From Bugula neritina (Eukaryota > Bryozoa > Gymnolaemata > Cheilostomatida > Bugulidae), in assembly GCA_964035545.1 (NCBI GenBank), contig OZ037769.1, positions 7,428,429 to 7,492,428 of the forward strand: 64,000 nucleotides of DNA, written 5' to 3'. The position numbers and the translations under genes are program-made. Shown here piece after piece: positions 1 through 14,349 of this stretch. The number at the start of each line of letters is the position of its first letter. Positions within the stretch are counted from its first letter, which is position 1. The notes under the pieces are model-generated. The model was given only the letters and a program-made list of their open reading frames with translations, ran no database searches and was not told where the DNA came from.

Positions 1-796
1 ATATTTTATTTGTTGTTAAAAACTATAGATGAATAAAATGTGAAACTTGCTAATCTGAGAACTAGTAACAACTATTGATTGTTTTTATCAACTGAACAAT
101 TTGATATAGCCTGTAATTTCATTCAGTTGTATGATGTATTAGTATATGACGTTACACACAATATATTCATACTAACTAATTACTTGGACTAAGCACAAAG
201 GTTTAGTTTTTTAAGTTTTAGTTATCAATGATGTACTATAGTAAGGCAAGTCTCACTCCGTCACTTCTAATATTGTTTTGTCTTTTTTCCTGTGTAGTTT
301 TTATGTATATTTTTCTCTACTGTATTTTATCTAAACTCTAAAGGGTCAGTTTTGCTTTACTTTTCTCTCACTTGTTATATCACTTTATTAGACATTGCTA
401 TAGTATTCAAGGTATGATCTGTTAATATTCTGCTGAATGTTTCATAACAACTGGATTTAACTTCTCAAAGCTTGTGAATAATATTATATATCCAAGCACC
501 TCAGCTAACAGTCTATTTGCAGAATAAATTACATCACAGAGTATTATATAAATATATAACTCACTAGAAATCCATAAACACTGTTAATATACGCCAAGCT
601 ACGTTGATATTAAAATCTCATCATTAAAAATCAATACTTTTATATCCCACCAAACATCTAATTTAAGCACACAGACAGCCACTAACAGATATTGAGAGAG
701 AATATGCTGTTACGAACTACTACAATGGTTTAGCTAGCAGCGTTTCATGGAAGGATCTAATCCCTTGACAAACCTAATAGATAATTCCTCTCTCAC
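1..796. other. Intron or flank of NIM1-like gene, no exon seen
   Basis: AT-rich sequence downstream (minus-strand sense) of the last visible kinase exon. I found no reading frame resembling the rest of a kinase domain. It is probably intron leading to an exon outside the window. Confidence 0.5.
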
Positions 797-2418
797 CTCA
801 TAAAGTCTTATTATGTTGGGATGTTTGACATAATCCATACTCTTTATTTCTCTCGAAAGTAATTTCTGTGTCTTTTCATCCATCTTAGTTTTATCCAGTA
901 TTTTTATAGCCACACGCTCTAAAAATGAGGTGAAATCTAAGGCTATATAGTAGGAAAGTTTAAGTTGTTACAAGGTATATTATAATCATATTATAATAAT
1001 GGTCAGCTATCCCCAGAGGGACCAGTGTACAATGCAGTACAAAGAAACATTGAACTTCCTTTAATGTTTAGTTGAACAAGCAACACACTTCCTACTGAGT
1101 GTAGCATATGCTACAAGGTTCATATTTCATAAAAACTTGTAGCTGGGAAATAAAAATTATCAATTCCCAGCATCTGAAATTATAAATTACTTGTTTGGTT
1201 TAATATTTCAATTATATTTTCTGAAATTACTATTATACTAGTGATTTGTAATTCAAATAAAATATGCTCTGATAGGTCATGCAAATGTTAATCCCAAATT
1301 TTACTCAAGATTATTATGACAGCAAGATGAAAGCTTGGACAGATAAAATAATGATCCAATATTCAGTAACTAACCAAAAGGTCTAACCAACTCTGGAATT
1401 TTGCTAAATTGTAGTTTGCAACTGTGGAAGGAAGTGGTTAAACTGATCCCTTAGTTACTATCTAATTTATATTTGCTAGAAGATGCTTTAGAGTTTAGTA
1501 GAAAATATAAATTAAAATCTCTAAGAATATATTTACAAAAAAACTTATTGGTTTATACAGCAGCTAACAAAAACCAATACGATCATCTTTTATAAATCAA
1601 CAGCTGAGTAGCTTTTAATAATATCATCAACTTCAAGATAAAAATATGTATTTAAAGTAAAGTCTTTGAACTTAAAACTTCAATTAATTTAAAGGAACTG
1701 AATGGCTACTGCTTACAGCAAGAGAAACAGTGATTATAGTCATCATTATATTATGTACATACATGCTACTAACATTACGGTCCTAGTAAGGAACTTCAAC
1801 ATACTCAAGTCTGAACATTAAAAATCAACAAAACTATTAAGAAAGGATTACCTCTAGTCAGGGAGTTGACCGCCATCTTAACTTGCGAGAAGTTTCCAGT
1901 ACCTAAATCTCCTCGAATACGATAGAACCCAACTCGCTTGTTTAATGTGGCTTCTTTTAGATATCTTTGATCATTGTCTGAAAAAAGCACATTATTTGTT
2001 ATTTATTTGCATTATTATATTGATTTGTTTATATTCTCCCATAACTAAAGTGGTATCTCAGCATATTAGATACCAGCATACCATCTACAAATATTATAAC
2101 AGGTCACAGAAAAGCGGTAGTTCATATTACTATTCAGCTGCTTAACAGGAAGACAAACAAATTCAAAAACCTTGTACGTAATATATTATTGACATGGCAT
2201 AAACTCAACTGTTCAGTCTAACTGTGTGGCTCAGTCACTCACAGTTATTTAGAGTCAGTCACTTACAGCCAGAGTTAGTAACTGATTGAGTTAGTCACAT
2301 TAGTAATATAAAACCATGACTCACTTAGCAGATAGACAAGCTGCTCGTAGGGGGTCTTGTTGTCCAGATTAGGGTCATTCTCGTCCCCCACAACGCTCAG
2401 TCTGTGCTGCAGAGTCAT
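797..2418 (-). CDS. NIM1K: NIM1-like serine/threonine kinase, 5' part (runs off left edge)
   Basis: Three coding exons on the minus strand: 2325-2418 (ATG at 2416-2418), 1852-1977 and 797-918, joined in phases 1 and 1 and ending in phase 0, giving about 114 residues. The product is an AMPK-related protein kinase. Residues 47-64 read VGFYRIRGDLGTGNFSQV, the NIM1 signature around the glycine-rich loop. VAIK (Lys79) and the alphaC glutamate in SREIKSM (Glu97) follow, then HPNIIRLYE, where a GTGAGA donor ends the exon. Donors are GTGAGT, GTAATC and GTGAGA; acceptors are TTTCAG and TTTTTAG. The catalytic loop, DFG and C-lobe are not in the window: positions 1-796 show no further kinase exon, so the next exon must lie to the left. 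The family assignment rests on the GFYRIRG...GNFSQVK and REI-S-M blocks remembered from animal NIM1. A start upstream of 2418 in another exon cannot be excluded. Confidence 0.82.
919..1851. other. NIM1-like gene intron 2
   Basis: Intron between kinase exons 2 and 3. It is AT-rich and no other feature was seen. It has the donor GTAATC (minus strand, 1846-1851) and an acceptor ending in TTTTTAG. Confidence 0.7.
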
Positions 2419-5400
2419 GCTGCCTCTATCACCCAGTCCCCAGCAGCCACTAGCTCAGGTGAAGACACATTATCAACTGTAATAACAATCACCACTATAC
2501 AATATTGATAATCAATAATGCCAATTAAAACTTGTCAAAATGAGGTTAGAAGCAATGACTGCATGAAAAATCAGGTAACAATAACAGGTGATGTATTTGG
2601 ACCCCTTCCAATGTAGCTATTTTGGCAGAGACAACTATACACCATGTGTAACACAATAGGCCTGTACTTTGTTCTGTAGCCTGACATGTGATGATATATC
2701 TACCAGTGCTTTTCTCAAAAATGTTATGCATTCCGTGCAACCAATATAACATATTCATTGCTGATGATATTTATTTTATTTGCAAGTGTTTGAGAACTCA
2801 CCCCTGGTGTAGTTCTCATAAGTTATAATATAGCATCTGATCTATTGCACTGTCCCAATAGTGTATTTACGAGCAGTAGTGAAGAAATTGAGATAGCCCG
2901 AGTTCTTTAATTTTATTATTAAATTTTGGTTTTGCTACATTTTCATCTAGAACACAGGCCTTTCTCAATTTCTCCACTACTGCACCTACCTCCACTAGTG
3001 AATCCAAATACAACTAACATATTTTTGACTATTACTTTGCTGGTTAAAAATTCAATTTAAATACATGCAAACTATAATAATATACTAGCCAACCTCAAGA
3101 TGCTGATGTGTAGTGAATGAAACATGCCTGTTGGACCATTAACTGTTCATTAGCCCTAAATATGAGTTATTTATACTACTTTATCAATTATATATATTGA
3201 TAACACATGAGTGCAACTAAATATAAGACATCTTTATAGTATGATCAAATAATCATTGCCTAGCCCCTACTGTTTACTTATAGTATTTATGAACCCCACA
3301 CCCAGTGGCTTCAGATTATCTTAGAATAAGCTACACCGCGTCTCATTCAATGGGGTTACATCAGGACTAAAAGTGGAAGACAGACCTTTACAGCTCAAAA
3401 CTGGATCAGTTAGAGTTGCTAGGATGTTATACTGAACTGGAGTTGCTAAACTTCCTATTCAACAGGTTCCACCAACTTTTTTAGAATGATGATTTATATA
3501 TTGCTGAATATAAATCATAAAATAGTGATTAATTACATTATTAGGATTATTGGTAGAAGAGCTACTGCTGGGTAACAGGAACTGTAGACATTAGTACTTT
3601 GCTGGGACCAGAAAAGAAGCCACAGATCGATTGATGTTATACTAAATACCCATTTGCACTCATCATCTTTAAAGAGAAAAGTCAATATTTATAAAGGGCC
3701 AGGGGCTACTTATGCAATCATTGTGAGCTAACAGATGCCTTAATGTTTTAGACTTTAGAATATTCGTTACTCGAACAACCATACAACTATAATATAACCA
3801 TAGATAAATCAAAATATATTGGAAATTTTTCTAATATATCTCATACCTAGTGGTTAATTTACAAAAAAATGTGCTGTAAAGAGACGACTAGTATTGGAAG
3901 AATTGTTCAAATATACCAAGAGAGAAAATCAGATGACAAAGTTTCTAACTTTTGCAAAGTACAATCAGAAGTGTATACAATCTAAACTCAATCAAATTGT
4001 ATTCAATACTTTATTCCCTTCTATTAACTCATTCCTTTTGCCTATCATCTATTGTACTTGACTTATTTAGCATGTCTTGGGGAAAAAAGGAAGAATTTTG
4101 CTATGTCTGAAGGTTTACCTGGTAGCTTACTAATAACCAGGTAGTTATGGTGGTACTAATTTGCTCATTAGGTAGAAGCTAGACCTATAAGGGTTGGCTT
4201 ACAGTAATAAGTACTTTAAAGAGTTCGGTAGGATAATAATAGTCTGAGAAGCGTACTATTGCTACCTCCAGCTAATGCTGAAATATGGCCTGCAGGAGTT
4301 ACACTAACTAGAAACATCGCTGCACCATAAAAATACCATACACTCTTTTCAAAGTCGATCATTTATAACTAAGCTTCATATTGCAGTATGGATGATAGAA
4401 AAATAATTTCAAGGTGTGTCATAACGATTATTGCGTTCATTATATCATAATTATTAACTCAAATCAAGTACTTACCTACGATGTATGCAGGCTAGACTAT
4501 ATAATGCTATACTGATAGTCTAGCTCAAAGGTTCACAAACTAATGACAGCATGTCATCCTATGTTTATCTTTGACTATAGAGTCAGCGAGCAGCTGTATA
4601 AATCAATGAGCTGCTTTGTGCTGTGTCAGGGTTGAGGGTAACTTCATACAAAGTAATATTTACAGTTATATAATATAATAGAATACACAGTACTATCTTT
4701 CTGTACTCTGGTGTATAATGCCCTGTGTTACCTTGTTCACAAACAAACCAACCATGTTGACATCTCTTAGCAATAAGAATACCAAATACGTACCACTTAT
4801 TGATATTCTGGGAAATATAATACCACCCACACTCCATACACTTGTAAGTGAAGTGTAACTGCCTTTAAATGGACCTTGTTAAAATACAAATCTAGGTGGT
4901 AGTTTTTTAAAAACATTTTGAAAAAAAAACCTTTCACGAGTAAAGGCTGCTTGACATTGGAAAGCCTATAGCAGTCAATTTCAATACTTGCTACTCTATG
5001 TAATAGTAAGCAGTAGAGTTTGTGTGGTATAACAGTTGCAGAAAGATTCAACTCATTTCATGTGAACTGATGCAACTGAGCCAGCCTCAACTGTGTCCCC
5101 ACAATCAAGATAAAAAACCAACTTTCCTGTAAATGTTACACGAATTATCATGTTGTAAATTACATGCCATTAACTAACATTAAATTATTAGAAACACCAC
5201 AACTTTGCTTTGTGCTCCCATATTAAAAGCAAATTAAATGAAGTAATGATGGGCGAAAGAGTAACAAAGAGGTGTAATTATTTAGAATTCAATTTTCAAC
5301 CCTTGAGCTTTGAAATTAGACTAATAATGCATGAACATATTCAGATGTATTAGTTTATAATGAGTCTATAGAAAATATGGTTATATGATTTTAACATTCT

Positions 5401-8000
5401 TCCTCCATTAGCATGATGAGCTATATCAAAATGCACCATATACATTCCTCTAAACTATGCCTTTCAATACAATATAATGCCTATTAGATTACAGAATAGA
5501 TTAGGCTAGAGATGAAATACTCTAAGAAGCTACACATATAATGCACTGATTATAACTTCCATGAAAACTAACAATAAGTATCACTGCACCAATGAACTGG
5601 GGTTTTAAGTTTCTCAAGCATTATTTTTCTAAAACTTCTTTTCAACTACTTAGCCTATGTCTAGTACCTGAACAAAGTTAGGTTCATTAACCTTAGCAGC
5701 CGAATAGTGAAGTAATATCAACTTGATAGCAGCTGACTATTGCATCATCATTCTTTGCACAAAAAGCTGGTAACTAAAGGGAATGCCATTAGCTTATGCA
5801 GAGCTGTTCATGATATCTTAGACTGAGTGTCAGAGTTGCTTTCAGCAAACTTATACACCAAATATTTTACAGTTCTAACTTGATCCTAGTGTCAATGTCA
5901 CTAAATAAATCAACTGTAATAGCCCATTACAATTAACATGTTGAATAATAATATAATATATATTATAATGAAATATACATATATTTTGGCAACAATAGTT
6001 GGTCACAGTGACAATGAGTAGATCGGAAAGGTACTCAAAAGTCTATTCCTGTTAACAAATAGGTTATTGTGATTCAACTTGGTTTAGACAGCCATTTGAC
6101 AGTCTGTTGTAAAGCTTCATGATGATGGATTAGCTCAAAGTAATCATCACCCAGTGTGGGCTGGTTATATTGAGATGAATCATACCAGCTAGATGGAGTT
6201 GCCCTCTCACAGAATAGATGACCTTCTTGAACTCTGTCAAATGTTGTTATATAAACACGACCTCCATGTGAACCACAGAATCACACCAAGTACTAATTAG
6301 AACCCTTTTTTACCATTCTAGATATATTTATATAAAGATTGTTTAAAGCAGCACGGAGTTGGTGGTCACTGAGTGCATTGGTTGGGGTTTTGGAGTTCGG
6401 ACACATATGTATAAACAGATACTGTACCCTCAACCCGATGCTGCTATTAGTGATATTCTAATTATACAGCTACCTAAGTGTTGCACCACATTGCTGGTAA
6501 AATGACAGGTATTAGCTGTAGTAACACCAATGTGCACATATAATGTTTAGGTGCAATGCTTCAGGAAATGACCTAACATCTCCTGTTGACCAGTAGCTCA
6601 GTGACCTTGTAGGTAGATTATATGCCCAGGTTGTTGCCAGGTTTTCTAGGTAACAGCTAATCTTAGTAGTCCAAGTGACTGTATTTAGCCTATTGACCCA
6701 GCAATTAACTGTCAACTGTAACTGTACCATTAGCCATGTGGTGTTTAGTAAATTATTTTGTACAACTAACTAATACAGCATGCTATAAATATTCTTCTCA
6801 GTAACTTTCTGGAGACTCTAATTTGAACTATACCACTACACTCTTTCAATAAAGACCAAACACCAATAACCACAAATTATGTAATAGTTTATCTCCATTT
6901 TACTAACACTCTAAAAACCAGCAACCATTTTGTGTATGATTTAATATACATACTAAAATTGCAACTTTGTACAATTATATCTCTAGGGAGTCTATTTTAA
7001 AAAGTTACAACCATGTCCATGTTGGTTAGGGTACCTGCCGTTGCTGTGCCACACATGAAAGGATCAGAAATGAAAAAATGTTTTCATTGATTCTATATTC
7101 AGTATATTGGAGGATCATAGCAATGCTTTGGCAGCTGCACATTGTACCTAAGTTACTGCCATAGCCCTGCCCTCATTGCGTGGGTTGTATACTGTGTTAT
7201 CTCAATACATTGAACTTCTATTTATGGATGGCTTCTAAAGCTGGTTGCATAGCAAAATTTGCAAAATTAAAATTGCTGCATAAAAACGAGTTGCTGATTT
7301 AAACAAGTAATTCACTTACTCAAAATATAACATACTATAAACATAGCTTACATAAACATTCTTACCAGAGATAGAGAGGATCAATTTAAATATTTTACCA
7401 TATTTTTTCTTTTATAATATTTTTCTACATTACCTTCATCTATCCAATTCTATGTATACTGTATAGTGCACACACCTAGTTTAGTACAACCGACTTTACA
7501 GCTAAAGTCATGAACTACAGTTTACACAGTTGAGCAAATAGACTTACCATTTTCTGTTTCAAATAAGCCAAGTTTAAGGACTTACATTTAGCTGGGTAGT
7601 AGAAGAATTTTAACTTGAGCCGAAATTGTAGTGGAATCTATTAGTTAGCTGCTAGGAAGTACAATCTTCAAAGCATCTATCAGTACTGTAATATGGAACC
7701 GCGTTACTAGCTTTATCTACTCGCACATTTACACGCTTGGATACCCTGCAAGGATAATCAGAATGCAGACTGAATGGTACGGGCACCTCACGTCTACGTG
7801 CCTATAATAGCTCTGCTACGTACTTAACAAATATATGTGGGTTAGCCCAAGTAGTAAACAAACAAGTGTTGCGTTACCACCACCACCACCAGATGGTCAC
7901 CGGAAGGGAAATTTAGCAATACCTATAAAAATAGCTTAAAGCCATCAGAGAAAATTAGGACTTTACATATTTTTAACAGCAACACAATATACTAAAGGAA
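2419..8000. other. Gene-free AT-rich stretch upstream of NIM1-like gene
   Basis: No coding exon with convincing splice sites or homology. The first roughly 100 bases are probably 5'UTR and promoter of the NIM1-like gene on the minus strand. The open frames here are short, of low complexity and unlike any protein I know. Further untranslated or unrecognised exons are possible. Confidence 0.5.
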
Positions 8001-8009
8001 ACCCATAAT

Positions 8010-8168
8010 ATAATAATGTAATTTAATATAGTGTATAACATATTATAGGGCATAACATAATACCACATAGTGTATAACATAGTATAATACTATATATTAT
8101 AATACTACACAGTGTATAACATAGTATAGTGCAATATAATATAGTGTAACATAATATATTGTAATGCA
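8010..8168. repeat. Degenerate AT-rich tandem repeat (GTATAACATA-type)
   Basis: Imperfect repetition of units such as agtgtataacatagtataat across about 160 bases. It looks like an ordinary AT-rich minisatellite. Confidence 0.65.
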
Positions 8169-8169
8169 A

Positions 8170-11100
8170 AAGAACACTTGTAAAATATTTATTTAGCTAT
8201 TGATCTCAATCTGGAGCTTTTATATTGGTACTAGACTATTTTTAGATAAATATAATGTCTATTTGATTTGCATAAATATATCGAATTACATTTTCCTATA
8301 CACCGTACTTGCTACCTATCATGGCTGTTTTATTATTATAATGCTGTTGTGTTGTAATTTAAAAATATAAGCTGAATCGCTATAATTGTTACACATGACT
8401 GCAGAAGTGTGGGTTTCGATTATATTATAGTTAAGGAGTAGAAGAATGCAATTCTGTTCACTGTTACATCAAGTTGCTGCAATTAGTAACTACGTATGGG
8501 TAAAATATTACATGGTGCATAACTCCCAGTTTTTAACTCTCAATCCAAACATACTATGTTCACAAAAATACACTACAACTCTTGAACGTCTTCATTTTTA
8601 CACATCCAAGAAATCTAGCTCTTTGAACTTGTCCATCACGTACCCAAAGCTTTCATGTTTCAGTTATATATGTGTTGCCCAATTGATTGGAAATCTTGCT
8701 TTAATCAAAGTGAGATTAGCTATAGATTATGCTCACACACCAGCAGAAATTCTAAGCAAAGTTGCAGAATATAATATTTACTATAATATAATATTTACTA
8801 TATGCCAGTGAGCTCTGGCCACACAGAAACGCTAAATTTTTGCAGTAATAAAAGGCACAAAATCATTTGCTGAGTCATAAAAACATTCTGACAAATTTAC
8901 TTATATTTTATCTGTATTTAAGAATTTAAAAACTATTTAGAATTAGGGAGTCACTTGTGCTGGTATAGTAATTAGAATTAACTGAATTTAAAAAATCTTT
9001 GGCAGATTAGATGGCAACCAACAAGCTAGCGGTATCTTGCAGCAACGAAGAGAAATTCCAGTTCTAAATTTAAGAAGGCATAGATGTTTGGCTACAAAAC
9101 ACAACTACAAAGTAAAATATGTCAACTTCCATGAAAAAAGCAAATTATGATGAACCTTTTATGTTATGTTTTGCATGTGCCAGCAGAAGTAGTCATATAT
9201 TTTAGTACATGATTTTAGTACATCGAAGTGTGTGGAAAGACAACTTCAAATATATAATTACTTGCTCCACTATATTACATCATGTTTGAGACCCAGCACT
9301 TACTTCTTTCATGTTTATATCAAGTTATAATCAATGTGATAATTTACTATTAACATATCTAGCGGTAGGTTAAGATTGCTACACAATTAGTATAATGTCA
9401 CAACTACATTTAAAAATGTGCGGAGAAAAATACTAAAAACTGTAATTTAATAAAGTATAACTTATTAGAGCAGATGAAGTAGCAAGTCTGAGCAACAGGG
9501 TAACTGTGAAATTAACATATTAATAAAGCATATTACGATTTTCTACAGTATTGATCAATATTTTATTAGTGCAATAAGTTGCTTATGACAATAAAAACAA
9601 ATTTTAAATAAATAAAGTTCCCTAAGTTATAGTTTGTGTATGAAAGGTTACTCAAGTTACTCATAAATTGTGCAGTTACAGCTAAATTAACCTGTTAGGA
9701 TATAATTTAGCTTCCAGTAACTTGGCTCATGCTTCTAAACTTTGCCCTGACAATAGGAAAAAAGGGCAAACTCTGATTATTGAAATCCAATTATGTAGTG
9801 GAGAAAGTTTAGCTTAGGTTAAATTTAAATAGGATAACACACGACAAAATGAAATTCAATCAATAACGCTATTTATTTAGAAGAAAACAATACCTAAGTA
9901 TAGGCTATTTTAGACTTGCATAGAAAGTTGTGATGTAATATAAATTCATTTCATTATTTAAAATATGGCTAGCTAAAGAGTCAATTAAGGCAAAGGCAAA
10001 ATAAATTGGCAATTACGCTATTATAGCATGTTTAAAGCATTATATATAAATTAATTATACTGAATATGTGAACAAGATTACAATTAAATATTATATTTGC
10101 ACTAAAGTAAAAATGTTATTTTTAATTATTTGAAAATATTGATAATTAAAATATAAATGTGCTTCCAAGAAATTATAAAAAAAAAATTAATTTAATTATT
10201 CAAAGTTATGTTTTTACTTTTATTATAGTAGCAAAAGCTGTCCTTTTTCATTTTCAAAACCTGAGATCTTTTTATTCTTCAAAACACTATATAAAAATAA
10301 AACTTATTTTCTGCTATAAGATCCCTACTCATGGAGAATTTGTATGAGATTGGAAAGCACTCTTAAATTCAATGTAAAATTTTTTCTCAGTTATTGTCAA
10401 TAACAAAGGCACCTATTTTTATAAACAATACTGAAATACACGACAGAATACTTATATACACGCCGACAACAAAGTTCAAAATTATGTTTAAAAGTTATAG
10501 CAAATAAACTTAATTGTTCTAAATAATAAATTTAACAAACTTCTAAAAATATTTGCTTCAAGGTTTTTTCGAACCCTTGGTTGTTAGTTTGATTTCTGCA
10601 TATGAAAGTAAATTCAAATAGTTCCACATTCCCAATAGCAGAGTGATGGGGGGGGGGGGGTGGAGGGGGTGATATAAGTTAGAAACACTAAATCAATACA
10701 ATAATTGAATAAGGTTAGAGCATTGTACAAACTGTGGCTGTCAAAAATTCAGCTTATATTAAGACATCAATATTATTTTATAGCATGCTTATGGGATTTT
10801 CTCATCAACTTTGAAATGGAGATAGAAGCTATTCAACTCATGGGCAGACATTACACTTGCCCCAATTGATTGTTGAAACTATAGTGACAAAAGTTAACAT
10901 TATTCTAAAAGCAAATAGGCACAATTAGCAACAGGTCAAAAATAGTGCTGATTGAAAATAAAATTCGTATATACTGTAAAGTGTAAAGTAATAAATTTCT
11001 AAATGGTAAATCAACTAAATGTGTATAAAGTGGGGGTATTAAAATTGAGTTATTATATAATTATAATTTTTAAGATGGAGCTGTATAATTACAACTGCTT

Positions 11101-12120
11101 GCACTATGCAGGGCTCATAAAATATAGAATTGTTTGGATACTTTAGTTTGGATCAAAATACACATCAAATATGCTTTAATAAAAATATGAATTTTTTTTA
11201 TTGCGAAGGTGAGGGCAATGGTACGTGGTCTTGTGAAAAAGAGGGGACAACCCCCAAAACATCTGCTGCCTATCAATTGAGTTGGATTAATACTTGAAGA
11301 ATATCATAAAATTGCATTAGACTTTAAATAAAAGTAGACTTTTATGTTGCATAACAGGTTTTAAAATGGAATTTGAAAATTTATTTAGTGCCATTTAAAA
11401 CACAAACTTTTCTGGCCAATAAAACTTTACTTTATAATTTAGAGAAGCTTCCAATAAATTATAAACAGTGTTTTAATGAACATATGTATAATTGTTTAGA
11501 AGAAATTTCACTACAAGCAAGTTAAAATTTTTAGAGAATAGTTGAAGTTATAGATGCACATGTAACAGCACACGATTTTAAACTATCACATATTGATTTT
11601 ATTAAAATACTGTTTGTTAGATCAAGGATTATAAATTATTTCATTCATATATTTTTAGCTGTAAGTGTTTATTAACCTTAAATTAGCACAATAGAAATGT
11701 CAATTTTTCAAAAATGAACCATAATTGTTTACCTGGAATTTATGTTCAAAACATTCTATTTTTCATTTTAAACTAAGATTATAAAAGACTTACATTCAGT
11801 ATTTAAAATTTTAGAACTTCAACTATATATATTTAGCATTATTATTAGAGTTAATGTGGAGTTTTTGACTGAACTCAAATATTCTACAAAATGTCAGTTG
11901 TTCCCTAGACTTGTGTGAGCTGACTATAATTAACTTAGTAAGATTTTCTGCCAGATTTTACAAGTTAAAAACCAAACTTATTCAAATTAACATAACGGTC
12001 ACTAAAATCAGATTGCTATATTGTAATAGCAAAATTCAATTTCAATTAAATAATATAATCAATGAAAAACAAATACCAACTATAAAAAAGCTGTTGTAAA
12101 CAACTGCATTGTGTCCGTTA
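8170..12120. other. Gene-free AT-rich stretch
   Basis: No supported gene. A 121-codon open frame on the plus strand at 8446-8811 has no recognisable domain and no supporting exons, so I treat it as chance. A run of 12 G followed by G-rich sequence lies at about 10648-10671, and a dispersed repeat copy at about 11165-11285 is listed separately. Confidence 0.5.
11165..11285. repeat. Dispersed repeat, copy 1
   Basis: About 120 bases that resemble 12690-12808: both share atatgctttaataaaa, a tattgcgaaggtg block, a ggtacg block, a GAGGGGACAA block and an AAACAtCTGCTG block. Two divergent copies about 1.5 kb apart suggest an old dispersed element rather than a gene. Confidence 0.6.
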
Positions 12121-12143
12121 GTTTTGCATTATAAATAATTACT

Positions 12144-12166
12144 TATATATATATATATATATATAT
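12144..12166. repeat. (TA)n microsatellite
   Basis: Uninterrupted TA dinucleotides directly abutting the left arm of the 103-bp palindrome. Confidence 0.9.
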
Positions 12167-12374
12167 TAGAAGAAATAAAATGAGATTTGATTAATATAAT
12201 GGCATTTATTACTAGTAGTTTCGTACACAAGAACAATGTGCACTCGTCAGATAAATTAGCCACTATGGTTGCATAGTGGCTAATTTATCTGACGAGTGCA
12301 CATTGTTCTTGTGTACGAAACTACTAGTAATAAATGCCATTATATTAATCAAATCTCATTTTATTTCTTCTAAT
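12165..12374. repeat. Perfect palindrome, two 103-bp arms
   Basis: The left arm 12165-12267 and right arm 12272-12374 are exact reverse complements over all 103 positions by my base-by-base reading, separated by only 4 bases. The left arm begins attagaagaaataaaatg and ends gccactatg. TA runs lie nearby on both sides. The structure could be the collapsed ends of a foldback or MITE-type element, a recent inverted duplication, or an assembly or polymerase hairpin artefact. Confidence 0.92.
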
Positions 12375-12434
12375 GTTTACGCTCTAGATTTATTTCTATA
12401 GAGCACTCTAGTAACGTTTTATAAACACTCATTT

Positions 12435-12438
<4 letters not shown>

Positions 12439-12530
<92 letters not shown>
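12439..12530. repeat. Long (AT)n microsatellite
   Basis: About 90 bases of nearly pure AT dinucleotides ending in agatagatatt. Confidence 0.95.
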
Positions 12531-12533
<3 letters not shown>

Positions 12534-12689
12534 TAGATATTATGCTCTCATTTAATGCTCAGCAATGACATTAAATGATTGAGCACTCTCACCATGGTCA
12601 CAAACTCAAGCTGCTAGCATTTTGCAATGCTCGTGACTCCTAGGTGACCCCTAGAGTCACTTGAGCACTCTGGCTTGAATTTACACACC

Positions 12690-12804
12690 TTTTAAATATG
12701 CTTTAGTAAAACTATAAGTTTTACTATTGCGAAGGTGTGGGCCATGGTACGCTGTTCTGTGCTGATGAGGGGACAAATCCCGAAACAGCTGCTGTCCACA
12801 GATT

Positions 12805-12808
<4 letters not shown>
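12690..12808. repeat. Dispersed repeat, copy 2, next to (TA)n
   Basis: Second copy of the element at 11165-11285, with the tattgcgaaggtg block and a gaggggacaaat block. It runs directly into a (TA)n tract at about 12808-12838. The link between this repeat and a microsatellite is typical of small elements that end in or seed microsatellites. Confidence 0.6.
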
Positions 12809-12839
<31 letters not shown>

Positions 12840-12842
<3 letters not shown>

Positions 12843-14345
12843 AACACAAAACTAGAGATGCTGAGAACTTTTTTATATAACAAATAAATAAAATTAATTA
12901 CCTACCAAAACTAATGTTAGATTATTGTAATACTAATTACTTTCTGTCTGCGTAATGACTTTCTTAACACTCGGATGCGGAACCTTAGAGTTTTATTTGG
13001 CTTGGGTTAAATAATTAATGATTTGCAATTAAAGTCTAATATTGCATTATTTTGTAAACAACAAAATTTTCATGCTACATCTATCTACTAAAACTAATTC
13101 ATTTGCAAAAAAACTTAAATTGATAATAATTTACCTATATAACTAAGGCTTTATTACCTCTGACTAAACAGTTTTAGACTATTGTTCTGTTTAATGTTGC
13201 TAGTTGTTGATGCTTATGTTTTATTCAAACAATTATGTGACATTTTATGACATTTTATCATTTGTATAATTTGTAGATCACTATGTTTGATGTCTGACTG
13301 ACACAATATTATGTTTGTTGTATTCTACTTGTAGTGTTTCTACACATGTATACCTCTCCATCATCATTTTGTGTGATTTATTTACAGATGTTCTTCTTAT
13401 ATTTCAGTACAATCTCTAGCATAGAAAGTTAAACAAAATTTGTATTACATTAAATAGCCTTTATAAAAAAAACTATCCATTTCTTCACCCATTGACACTC
13501 CACAATAAATATAATATTTGTGAAATGTTTTTACCAGTAAATAAAAATTTAAACTTTGACAAAGAGTAAGTTTAGCCCTATCCCTTACGTCATTATTAAA
13601 TTATTATCACTATGCTATTAGTATTAGTATTATGATCATTATTATTACTATTAATATCATAATTATTAGTAGTATATTTTATAATAAGTATAACTACAAG
13701 AAAAATAATAAAAATAGAATCATAATGATTTAGTCATTTAATTGTACTATAAGTAAAACTAGAAGTAAATTACTATAACTATAGGTATAAGTATAACTAC
13801 TACTATTACTGTAGTGAAATTAGCGCTAGTTTGCTAAGCCATATTAGCTACACTAAGAAAAGCTTTCTACAGCACAGCCAGTGCTAACTCTGGCACTTGG
13901 CAATAGTTGGTGCTAGTGAACTGGTGTAATTTTAAGAGAGCAAAATAAGTAAGTTATTTACATTAATTATATTGTTTCCTTTTTGTTTATTGTTTATTTA
14001 TGTTTATCCTGATCATGTAAGTTTGAATTGCAATAATTGTAGTCTTGACGATGTCAATAGGATGTCAATAGAAGTATAATAAAACATAATAAAGAACATC
14101 AGTGAAGAGTTAATGCTCAACTCAAAGCCTAGTTCACTACAATTACTATCAACAACACTTATTACTTATAGTTAAATTAGTTATTACTTGTAGACTATAG
14201 TTATTAGTAATACTAATACTAATAGTAATACTAATACTCACTCTCTGTAATAGTAATACAGTAATACTAATAGTAACACTAAGTCTAATACTAATAGTAA
14301 TACTAATAAGTAATAACAATAGTAATAATAGTACTAATATTAATA
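12840..14345. other. Gene-free AT-rich stretch
   Basis: No supported exon. From about 13600 onward the sequence becomes enriched in TAnTAnTA trinucleotides, grading into the palindromic repeat region that follows. Confidence 0.5.
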
Positions 14346-14349
14346 GTAA

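Noticed and set aside
8446-8811. 121-codon plus-strand frame in the gene-poor region
   Set aside because: No recognisable domain, no splice context and ordinary AT-rich composition; a chance frame of this length is plausible.
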